Source: a candidate division SR1 bacterium (lineage in GTDB: Bacteria; Patescibacteriota; Gracilibacteria; Absconditabacterales; Absconditicoccaceae). From it: DNA of 32,748 nucleotides. The DNA is taken from NCBI GenBank assembly GCA_025997135.1, contig BNUE01000006.1:1-32748 (forward strand). Direction: 5' to 3'. Positions 18,215 through 27,600 of the stretch are shown piece by piece. Both the position numbers and the translations under genes were made by a program. The notes beneath the pieces were generated by a model. The model saw nothing but the letters and a program-made list of their open reading frames with translations, did no database searches and was not told the DNA's origin. Numbering within the stretch: position 1 is the stretch's first letter; each line of letters opens with the position of its first letter.

Positions 18215-18952
18215 TTACTTCAATTCGTAAGAGACACTAACATTCACACTAATTTCATTTTGTCCAGCTTCTAGACTCGCTGATTCATCCATCGAAATCT
18301 CTGCATTATTCATCAGTTTTGCGTTTGCATACATAGGATAGTAGCCACCTGCGTTGATAGATTCAGAGATAGATAATACTTTGCCTACGTGGGAAGCCGT
18401 GCCTCCAGCCAATTGCTGGGCTTTTTTGTAAGCTGCATCTATCGCCAGTTGTCTAGCGTCATTTTCTCATTTTGCCTTGTCCGTGACGGTAAAATTTGAG
18501 CCATTTATCATAATGTTTCAGAATTCTGGAGCTAAATTCAGCACTTTTTCGCCAAGTCAGACGAAACCATCTCAATTTAGAGTAATAACAATCGTCTGAG
18601 AAGCATTGTATCACTTGAGAACATTCTCCTGAGTCTTGTCATCCCAGCGATATTCTGGATATACTGAGTAGTTTGAAGTCTGAATTTTTTTTCTGTCTAT
18701 TCATAATTTTACCATTGCATCTACGAACTGTTTTGTCGAGTTATCCACTAGAGTTTGAGCATCTTTTGTAGTGTCTCATTTATCTTGAACGTAAAAGTTT
18801 AGTGTCAAAGTATCAGGTTGTACCTTCATAATCCCCTGTCCAGACACACTCACAGTCCTCAAGTTGCGAGTATGAGAATAAGTGCATGTCGCGAATATGA
18901 TCGTTCAGCAAATTACAATAATTCAGGCAAGTTTAAGTAGTTTGTCAGACAT
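18215..18952 (-). CDS. SIMPL-domain (DUF541/YggE-like) exported protein
   Basis: 245 residues. A single N-terminal hydrophobic segment (~5-22, with TGA-Gly codons) is followed by SVSGQGIMKVQPDTLTLNF, IDRKKIQTSNYSVYPEYRW, ALVDNSTK-like helices and an Ala-rich GENDARQLAIDAAYKKAQQL helix, and the C-terminal ISVNVSVSYELK strand. This order is typical for the SIMPL/DUF541 family of periplasmic or extracellular proteins, whose molecular function is poorly defined (YggE is linked to oxidative stress). It is probably membrane-anchored outside the cell. It is a single-gene unit with its own terminator, divergent from yebC. Confidence 0.85.
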
Positions 18953-19053
18953 TATGATAAAAAAAGAAATAAAAAGCTGGTTGTTGTTTTAGAGATATAT
19001 AAGAGAAATGCAAATGTAATTTTTGGTGTAAACCTCAACTCTTTCATTCTCAC

Positions 19054-19081
19054 TTGAAAAGCAAATCAAAAACAGTATATT
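19054..19081 (+). promoter_or_regulatory. Predicted promoter of yebC
   Basis: TTGAAA (19054-19059), 16-bp spacer, TATATT (19076-19081). The expected start near 19088 leaves a ~38-nt leader without a Shine-Dalgarno. Confidence 0.55.
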
Positions 19082-19125
19082 CAAATCAGATTTCTATTAA
19101 TTTTTAATCATTAATTTTTTGGTTG

Positions 19126-19878
19126 ATGTGAAGACGACATAGTATAGCTGCGAAAAAAGCCAGTGGAGATGCTGCGAAATCTAGGATATATTCTATAATC
19201 GGCAAAAAAATCCAGATGGCTGCCAAAAACGGTGCAGATCCTAGGATGAACCCATGATTAGAGATGGTACTAGACAAAGCAAGATACCATGGATTACCTA
19301 GAGATGTGATAGATAGGGCTATATTGAAGGGTTCTGGACAGCTCGAAGGTGAAGAAATGAAGGAAATGATGTATGAATGATATTGACCAAATGGCAGTGC
19401 ATTCCTGATCAAAACTATCACTTCAAATACAAATAGGACGAGTAGTGCTGTGAGGACTATTCTGACCAAAGCTGGTGGTGCGATGGCTGAAATTGGGGCT
19501 GTTGCTCGACAATTCCAGGAGAAATGACTGATCGTAATCGACTGAATGAGTATCAAATATGAGGATAAGTGAAGAGAACTAGAAAAAGTCGAGCCTTTCA
19601 ATGCAGATCAGCTGGAAATGGATGTGATGGAGCTGGCTATCAGTGATGTAAGTATTGAAGATTGAACAGCGGAAGTGTACACAGAAAAAGCAGATTTTAT
19701 CACAGTGAGGAAGCAGATTTCAGAACTTGGATACCATATTGCAGAGGCAGATTTGCATTATTTCGCAGACAATACAATAAATTTGAGCGGTGAGGATTTG
19801 GAAAAATTTGAGAGAATTTCTGATGCACTATCAGAAGATGATGATGTAGATCATGTCTATCATAATGTTAATTTGTAA
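19126..19878 (+). CDS. yebC: YebC/PmpR family protein
   Basis: 250 residues, standard length. Conserved features are present along the chain: N-terminal MGR-x-HSIAAKKASGDAAKSR, KKIQMAAKNGADPRMNP, GLPRDVIDRAILKGSG, MYEGYGPNGSAFLIKT, NTNRTSSAVRTILTKAGGAM and the Asp/Glu-rich C-terminus (SEDDDVDHVYHNV). YebC proteins bind DNA or act on translation; recent work links some members to ribosomes stalled at proline stretches. The family tryptophan in GSVxW-x-F is CGA here (19507-19509). TGA encodes both Gly of MYEGYG that precede PNG. The start is set by the canonical N-terminus. Confidence 0.93.
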
Positions 19879-19957
19879 ACAAGAGAACACGGACAAGGCA
19901 AACCATTGTCACTACTGAATATTTACTTACCATTTTACTCTTTAATATTTACTGACC

Positions 19958-20959
19958 ATGTCTGAAACAAAAAAAAACACTCTCTGAGTCGTAGCACTCA
20001 TAATTTCATTGGTGGGAACTATTCTTTCTATCTTTGTAATTTGAATACCACTGCTGGTAATTTCATTGATACTATGAATTATAGCATTACGGAAAACACC
20101 CAGAAAATCCGCTATTGCTGCTGTGATTATCTCTGGATTGCAAGTTATTGGCTTGATAGTTTGTGTCGCTCTATTACGAAAGCCCGTAATTCAGCCAAGT
20201 ATTCAGTTTGTCAATGATATAAATAAGATGTCAAAAAATAATCCAGACCTAGAAAAAGCGTTCGCTGATCCAGATTTTAAAGAATATTATGAATATGCAA
20301 TTACAAAAGCGATGCTTGAGCCTGATCGAAACAATATTATAGATAAAAGCTCTTCTCGGCAAACACAAGCAGAAGTGGCAACTCGCCTTGCACTCGACAT
20401 AATTTTACAGCAGACTCCTATAATTTATAATCAACGAAAAAGCGGAGATACGCTCCCTACAAATATAATAGGTGAAGATTATAATCCTCTAGCAAATACC
20501 TCTCGAAAACTGACTACATTTAATGGAGATGCTGTGAATGGAGATTATACCTTGGATTTCACTGATACGAATGTGAATATTCAGCTTTGTAATTCTGTTT
20601 GATGAAATTATGGTATCGCTGATGACAAGATTGAAGGAAATTTTTGGATGACAGATATGGCATGTGTCGATGAAGAAAAAATGAGTCTAGAAGGTGCCTT
20701 TAATCTAAAAGATGCGACATTTACCATAGCCAGCACTCGCATGAGTGAAAATAATAATGAACGTTTATCTATCACGACAACTGATGATGATGTCTTCGTT
20801 TTCAGTAAAATTCAAAATGAAATAGTAAACACTATTACTCCAGATTCAGCCTCTGATTTACCAACGGCATACGAAATAGCAGATGAAGCACCTACACATG
20901 GTTTGTCTGAGGATGAATATGAAGCGTTTATTAGAGAGATTCAGAGTTTAGTCGAATAA
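19958..20959 (+). CDS. Membrane-anchored META-domain protein
   Basis: 333 residues. Two hydrophobic helices at ~10-70 (the first Gly-rich through TGA) anchor a Lys/Asp/Asn-rich middle region. A META/HslJ-type domain follows from ~180: S-x-KLTTFNGDAVNGDYTL (x is CGA at 20504-20506, the invariant Trp of META domains), LCNSVGGNYGI, NFWMTDMACVDEEKM and the following DATFTIASTRM strand. META domains occur in HslJ-like lipoproteins tied to novobiocin or heat stress, with no known enzymatic activity. The C-terminal ~60 residues are acidic. It is the second gene of the run beginning at yebC (79-bp gap). Confidence 0.82.
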
Positions 20960-21026
20960 AAATATATCTAAAAATAGTAAAAAAAAGCTGAATAAAATTT
21001 TTTATTTTTACAATTTGTTTTAATCG

Positions 21027-21494
21027 ATGAAAAAATTAGTTCTCATCTTGAGTTTATTCAGCAGTCTTTTTATCTTGACAGCCTGCGACACTCAGGTCTC
21101 ATATGATATTCCAACCTCATCTACATCTCAAACTACCAAACTTCCAGAACCACCTGTTATTGACTGACAAAAAACATACGCTAATGAAAATATTTACACT
21201 TATTATTATGGTCAGACCTGCACTCACTGCAAAAAAGTAGATGATTATTTCAAAGCATCAGGGATTGATCAGCGAATTCATATCACGACAAAAGAAGTAC
21301 AGATGAACAGAGTAAATTCAGCCGAGCTGATGAATGTCGCCGATGAATTAGGAATTCCAACTTCTCAGGTAGGTACTCCATTTATAACTGTAAATGAGCC
21401 TGATGGTAATAGATATGCTCTGATATGAGAGGATGAAGTAATGAATCATTTCAAAGAGCTAGAAACGCAGATACGCTCTACCATGGCTGAATAA
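21027..21494 (+). CDS. Thioredoxin-like CxxC lipoprotein
   Basis: 155 residues. A lipoprotein signal ends in LTAC (Cys20), then a Ser/Thr/Pro linker, then a thioredoxin-fold domain with YYYGQTCTHCKKVDDYF: the CTHC pair is the redox site and matches the CxHC style of exported thiol-disulfide proteins. The cis-Pro loop is probably VGTPFITV. It probably works outside the membrane as an oxidoreductase. The next gene, 29 bp on, encodes a CcdA/DsbD-like electron carrier, a classic partner. CGA in DQ-x-IHI is not at a diagnostic site. Confidence 0.86.
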
Positions 21495-21523
21495 ATACCT
21501 TTTATTTTTAAACAAAAATATTA

Positions 21524-22225
21524 ATGGAACATCTCTCGTTTTTCGCAATTATGGCTCCTGCAGCACTAGCAGACAGTATCAATCCTTGTGCTTTTGCGGT
21601 TATGCTATTGCTCTTGACGACTATTTTGAATAAGACTGATGATAAGAAAAAGGTACTTCTGGCAGGATTGCTCTTTGCACTGGCAGTATTTATCACGTAT
21701 TTTCTGCTGGGATTAGGCGTTCTCAAGCTTTTGGGAAATTTTGAAAGCCTCTTTTGGCTCAAACGAGTCGTAGGAATTGTAGGACTTCTCGTGGCTCTAG
21801 CTAATTTCAAAGACTTTTTCTGGTACTGAAAGGGGTTCGTTATGGAAGTTCCGATGGCTCGGAGACCTACGATGATGAAAATTATCAAGAAAACAATCTC
21901 ACCTCTCGGAGCATTCGTAATCTGAATTATAATCAGTCTTTTTTTGCTTCCTTGTAGTTCTGGACCATATCTGACTATTTTGGGATATTTATGAGCGGAA
22001 AATCAGGCATTGAATACGCGATGATACATTTATTTGTTGGTTTACAATCTGATTTTTGTAGCTCCTATGGTTGTTATCGCACTCCTAGTTGGGCTATGAT
22101 ATTCTAGTGCTGAGAAAATTTGAGCATTCAAAAATAAGAATACAAGGCTGATCCACCTGATTGTATGAGTGTTAATGCTAGGTCTGAGTATCTATATCAT
22201 AGGCTCTAATTATTCACTGCGATAA
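21524..22225 (+). CDS. CcdA/DsbD-type transmembrane electron carrier
   Basis: 233 residues with about six membrane helices. The two signature cysteine segments of the family are present: ADSINPCAFAVM in helix 1 and LLPCSSGPYLTILG in helix 4. These proteins pass electrons from cytoplasmic thioredoxin to extracytoplasmic thiol proteins. The CxxC lipoprotein just upstream is the likely recipient. Five CGA/CGG codons all lie in or at the edges of membrane helices (for example LK-x-VVGIVGLL, NT-x-GYIYLL), where Trp suits better than Arg. The last sense codon is CGA. Confidence 0.88.
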
Positions 22226-22231
22226 AAAAAC

Positions 22232-22259
22232 TTGCATTGGAACCAGAAAACCGTATCTT
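22232..22259 (+). promoter_or_regulatory. Possible promoter of the three-gene small-protein cluster
   Basis: TTGCAT (22232-22237), 16 bp, TATCTT (22254-22259), placed 34 bp before the ATG at 22294. It begins 6 bp after the ccdA-like stop codon. Confidence 0.4.
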
Positions 22260-22293
22260 CTAAAAAATCTTTTAAATAAAATTTATTATAATA

Positions 22294-22596
22294 ATGCGAA
22301 TTTTCTTTAAAATACTCAGATGATTCTTTCTATTTCTCAGTGTCATTGTCTGAGTAATTTATATCAAAGGGAGTATTTTATTTGACGCTGAGACATACGC
22401 GATTATCAAGCTAATTCTCTTGCCATGATATTTGATTTGTTGTGGTCTGATCATAGGTTATCTCATCGCAACATTGCGAGCAGGTAATCCATCGTACAAA
22501 GATTTCGATGACAAAGAAAAAATCGCGATAAGGAGCTTCATCATAGGTATAATTATATGAATTATTCTAGCTATTTCTTATATCTTTATTGCATAA
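22294..22596 (+). CDS. Small integral membrane protein, unknown
   Basis: 100 residues with three hydrophobic helices at ~5-22, ~36-58 and ~78-98, separated by short charged loops (GNPSYKDFDDKEK). I recognise no family. Helix glycines are largely TGA. CGA is codon 2 and also in ATL-x-AGNPSY. It is separated by 6 bp from the next lipoprotein gene, so the two are probably cotranscribed. Confidence 0.7.
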
Positions 22597-22602
22597 AAAA
22601 AG

Positions 22603-23157
22603 ATGAAAAAGTTGATACTTTTGGGCGTAAGTATGCTCATCCTCACGGGTTGCTGAACAAAAGATACATCATCTTATATTACTGATGGGACTTATTCTAC
22701 GATTTATAACTGAAATGTTAGTTTAGTAGAGATAGCCAGTGATGAAGATGATAAAGTAAATTATATTGAAACATCTTCATGAGATACTAAATCATATCTA
22801 GATTCCTTCATCATCACGTCAAAATATAATCAATGAAAAGGTGCATTGGTTTTTGCACAAGAATCCTTGTCAGCACTGGATAATCAATCAATAAGTATAG
22901 AAAATGATAAAGTATCCAAACATACTATCATCTGCGGTGATAAAAGACAGTCAGCTATATTATTATCGTATCAGATAATAAAAGGGCTAAAAACTGGTAT
23001 TCCACCATTATATATGACACATTTATTTGTAGAGAAAGATGCCAGTACCATAACCATTTTCTCACATTCTACTGAGTCGAAAGAGGAAGCTAAAAATACC
23101 CAAAATGCACTGCTATCTATAGTTTGTCAAAAAATAGTTTTACATAGTAATTATTAA
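22603..23157 (+). CDS. Putative lipoprotein, unknown
   Basis: 184 residues. The signal sequence ends in the lipobox LTGC (Cys17) followed by Gly (TGA). The mature part is a soluble alpha/beta-looking domain with a cysteine pair (TIICGDKR, SIVCQKIV), a Ser/Asp-rich start and repeated TSSGDTKSY-type polar stretches. I recognise no family. The N-terminal half is short of long hydrophobic stretches, so the protein is likely tethered outside the membrane. It is cotranscribed with the neighbouring membrane proteins (6-bp gaps on both sides). Confidence 0.75.
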
Positions 23158-23162
23158 CTCAG

Positions 23163-23990
23163 ATGTTTGATCCGAACTCTATCCAACCAATTGGGAGCGA
23201 AAATGTCGTCATTGCACCAGAGGTGAAAAAAGATGAGAAAAAAGCTACATTTTCAGTCGCTCCAAACCAAGTTACCCTCTCCAGTTTTTTCGGGAAAATC
23301 GTGATTGGAGTCATAACGTGAGGCATAATATCAGCATTATTATTTGCTATTTTGAGTGTAGTATGATGATTGCTATCTACTGAAAGTTCTGGATGAATTC
23401 TCTGACCTTTGTTGGCATTTATCGGATTTATTGCTGGAATGTTAGGAAATATGGGGTTGGCACTGTTTTATAATCTGTTTTTCTCCAAGAGATATTATTC
23501 TCTGAGTAAAATGCTAGGTCTAGTCTTTACTTCCTCAATTATTATTTTCCTGATTTGTATTCCGCTTTATTTTTTGCCGTTTGCTGATTGACAGACAAAT
23601 TCATTTACGATTTTAGGCTTCCAGATTATCTTTTCTTGTTTTCTATCAATCAATCTCATTGAGTATTTAGCTCAGCCAAACTATTCAGCATCTAGTCTGC
23701 TGGGAAATACCTTAGGTTTTATGATTTCTATATTGGTATTTATGTCGTTTATATCAAGTATTTCGTGAGATGAAAATCAGACTTTTCTGTTTATGTTGGC
23801 TCCGACTATGATCGCATATATATCTATCATCGCAGGAAACGGAATACGAGATGCCATCTATTATAAGCTGTTTCAGCGAGGGAATAATCCTTTCTATCTA
23901 AAATCATCTGCAGAACTCAGTGAAGAAGAAAAAAAAGCTGAACAAATCAATGCTCAGGCTCAGCAAGACGTAAATATTGATGTGAATTAA
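23163..23990 (+). CDS. Polytopic membrane protein, unknown
   Basis: 275 residues. A ~45-residue charged cytoplasmic N-terminus (APEVKKDEKKATFSVAPNQV) precedes six to seven hydrophobic helices, with a charged C-terminal tail (SEEEKKAEQINAQAQQDVN). Many helix glycines are TGA, including consecutive TGA-TGA at ~60. CGA occurs at GNGI-x-DAIYYKLFQ-x-GNNPF. I recognise no family. It is the last gene of the plus-strand run and is closed by a strong terminator. Confidence 0.75.
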
Positions 23991-23996
23991 AAAGTT

Positions 23997-24025
23997 AGGG
24001 GGCTTCGCCCCCTCCCCCCTTTTGT
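23997..24025. terminator. Bidirectional terminator between convergent genes
   Basis: AGGGGGC-TTC-GCCCCCT is a 7-bp G/C stem (23997-24013). On the plus strand it is followed by CCCCCC then TTTTG; on the minus strand by AACTTTTTAATT. It lies between the stops at 23990 and 24056. Confidence 0.75.
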
Positions 24026-24055
24026 TTGATTACAATTTAGAGTGTATTTTTTCGC

Positions 24056-24586
24056 TTATTTAGAGTCAAAAACTATACGATCTAAAGCATCTACCGCCTT
24101 AGAAGCTACGTCCTGGACAGTGTCTAAAAAGTAGTCATCATCAATTTTACCGATTTCACTATTTTTCAGACCTTTATTTAATGCTTGTCTAATGTCTCGT
24201 TCAATGTCGTTTCGTGAAGAGATTATTTCTGTATATTTTCCATAGTAATATTTATCGTCTTTGAATGGAATTCTGGATTCCTCGACTTTTACAGGACGTA
24301 AAAATGCGTGAATTAAACCATCTTTTCAGGGTTTTAGAGCGATTTTTATAAGCCATTCTTCTTCAGGCTTGCCTGTTCATCTATTTTTATGATAAATATG
24401 TTTATAATAGAGCTGTTTAGTCTCTGGATCTCGCTCAGCAGTTTTTTTGTTTTTGCAATGGATAGGGACTCAAGCTAAAGTAGTTTGTATCTTTGGGGCA
24501 TTCTTTTTCTCTGTATTTTTCTCTGTATTTTTCTCTGCGGTAGAGATAAATTTTGGTTTTGATGTAGGGAAAGTGTCAACTCACAT
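24056..24586 (-). CDS. Conserved-looking soluble protein, unknown
   Basis: 176 residues, cytoplasmic by appearance. A low-complexity segment at ~18-27 repeats EKNTEK. A central part reads LYYKHIYHKNRGTGKPEEEW and LIKIALKPGKDGLIHAFLRP, and a helical C-terminus is acidic (EIGKIDDDYFLDTVQDVASK). CGA occurs at AE-x-DPETK, ISS-x-NDIE and IE-x-DIRQ. I recognise no family. It lies 31 bp downstream of the second giant surface gene on the same strand and could be cotranscribed with it. Confidence 0.72.
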
Positions 24587-24617
24587 GGTAAAAGTGATTA
24601 AAGAATAAAAATATTTT

Positions 24618-27600
24618 TTATTTCAGAGAAGCCCTGTAAAGCATCAATAAAATATATCATCTAAGCTCTTGCATTGTTGGAGTAATGTTAGTCAATATCT
24701 GAGAATTTTTGAGAGATTGAAGATGTTTAATATAATAAAGTCATCATAAATTATCATAAGTATGCCCATAAAGTAATCTAGATAATACCGTTCAGAATTC
24801 TGCTCTCACCACTTTATCATCTGGTCTAAAATCTAGAAGGACTCCTGTCGGATCTGTAGAATCAATTCACATAATTCATAATTGACATGATTTTATCATT
24901 GCTATCTCTAGGTCAGAACCTGCATACTGTCTGATTGATTTGGAGAAGTTAGAGCAATCTTTGCTTGTATCTGGCGTATCTCATAATATATTTACTGCGA
25001 AAGCTACCATCATTTTTGCTAGTTCTGCTCTAGTAATATCATCGAAGAGTCTAGCATCAGTTATGGTTGGCATAGTCGTAATTCAGACTTTTTTGGCTCG
25101 TTGATAAGCACTAACATATTCACGTGAAATTATAGAAGATGAATCATTTGAAGATGGATCTGAATTATCTGATGTAGTTCCATGATTATCGTCAATGTCA
25201 TCACCATCAGATGAGGCAAGACAAGTTCAATCGTAATAACTTGGCGATTTATCTCAGTCAATACAAATATCTTTTTGACGAGATTCTGAAGGGCTAGATC
25301 ATCAGCCTCATCATCATCAACCTCAACTTGCTGGAGGAACAATTCGATCAATATTAAATCCAGTAGAGTCAGCATTTCAGGCGAGATCTAAATAATCAAT
25401 TGTTCATCAAGTGTTTGACGTGAAAAACTGCATAAATGTCTTATCATTTATTTTTATCCATCATGGGACAGTACCTGATTCACTCAGAGTAAGTATAGCC
25501 TGCACTGGCAGAGATGTGGTAGTAGAAGGAGTAAATACCAGACTAGAAATAGTAGGGATGTCTCTATCAATCCATGAAACTGAAGCTATAGACTCCCCTG
25601 TTTTGCCGTACATATTCTCAAAAGTGAAAGTGAATGAGTCATTGTCTGTGAATGTATGGAAATATCCAGATAAACCAGTCTCTACGCCAGTCAAATTGGT
25701 AATAACGACTCATGAAATATTAAAAGAGATAAAAGCCTGAATATTTCCACTCGTCGGCGTATTTGGACGATAAGATACCGTACCGACTGGGACAAAATTA
25801 TTGATCCAATCTACAAAAATTCAAGTAGAGGCTGTATTTCATGCTAAATCGGATATTTGTAATACTGAGTTGATGTTTCCTATAAGTGTCTTTGTAAAGA
25901 CGGTATCTGTCAGTCTATCCCATCCATCTGGAGTCTGGACAGCTTCATTTGTAATCAAGGTTATAACTACATCCCCTGCTGTCGGAATCGTCGGAGAATA
26001 AGTTAAACTAACAATCTCTGGAGCTATTTTATCTATTCGTGAGACTGTCGCAGTTAAGATGCTGATATTTCATGCTAAATCTCTAAATTCAAAAGCAAAG
26101 TCGCCATTTGACGTGAAGATATGATCCAGTGAACCAGAATTATTTAAGACAACAACTCATGGTTTATTGAAATCAATCGAGGCGATAATATTTCCAGAAG
26201 TTTGAGAAGTGGAAGGGAGGTAGGTTATACTTCCTATTACTGGAGTTTTATCAATTCGAGAGATAGATACGCCAGTATTACCTACATTACCTACCATATC
26301 TATAAAGTTTACAATAATTCCAGTATTATCTGAGAAAGATTTGGTAAAAGTAGTATCATCTATTGCTAACCAACCAGTTCCAACTGAGACTTTCTCTGAG
26401 AATGAGATAATTACATCGACATTCTGATTAGTCAAAGTAGATGAATCATAATCTACAGATATTGCATAAGGAGCGTCTGTATCTATTCGATCGACAGTTG
26501 CGATCAGATTTCCTGTATTTCATGCTGGATCTATATATTCAAACTCAAATGAACTGTTTCAAGTGAAAAGATAAGTCAGATTTCAGCTGTTGTTTCTCAC
26601 TATTACTCATGATTTATTGAAAGAAATAGTTGCGATTACTGCTCAACTGGTAGCTCAAGTAGTAGAATAAGCTATGGTTCATACTGGATTATCATTGTCT
26701 ATCCAATCAATTAGGATTCCAGTAGTGGTTTGATTCCCTACTGCATCATATATGAAGACTATCTCATTTACATTTGCAGTATAAGTTTTGGTAAAGCTAG
26801 TTCCGCTCGTATTAGTTGGAATTCGTCAGGCTGGAGTCTGTATGTATTCATTTGTAGTCAAGGTGGCTGTTACTCCAGAATTTGTAACTGAATCTGGATC
26901 ATAAGTCAGACTTGTAATAACTGGTTCATCCTTATCAATTCGATCCACAGTCGCTGTCATAGAACCCGTATTGCCTGCTGGATCAATGAAAGTGAAGGTA
27001 AAGTCATGGTTTCAGGTGAAGATATAATGAGTGCCTCATGAGTTATTTATGATGACTACACCAGATTTATTAAATGAAATGCTGGCTGTCACGTTAGTAT
27101 TTGTAGCTGAATCAGGTGTATAGACGATACTTCCCGTAAGCTCGTCTCTATCAATTCGAGTAATCAAGACGGAATCTATCGCCGTATTTCATGCTAAATC
27201 AGTAAAGCTGACTGTCTCTCACGTATTATTTGCAAAGACTTTGGTAAAGCTAGTTCCCGTCATATCTCAGTCCCAACCATCAGGTCTAAATACAGTTTCA
27301 TTTACGAAAAGTGTCGCAGTTACTGGCTGATTAGTCGCTGTAGATGGGCTATAAGTTATAATAACTGTCTGCGGTGGAGTCTGGTCTATCCATGTTACAT
27401 TTGCTACAGTACTTCCGATATTTCCTGCTGCATCACTAAACTGGAACAGGAATGTTCAATTTTCAGTAAATGTGTGAGTTGAGGTCAAAATATCTACTCA
27501 TGATTTATTGAATGAAATTGAGGCTACCACATCTTGATTTGTCCATCATGTAATATCATAAGATACGGTTCAGATAACTGGAGAAATATCTATCCAATCA

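Noticed and set aside
19104..19601. A 165-residue minus-strand reading frame
   Set aside because: It lies wholly opposite yebC, whose motifs are unambiguous with TGA as Gly; the minus-strand frame is a shadow.
21508..21888. A 126-residue minus-strand reading frame
   Set aside because: Opposite the CcdA-like gene with its two cysteine signature segments; a shadow.
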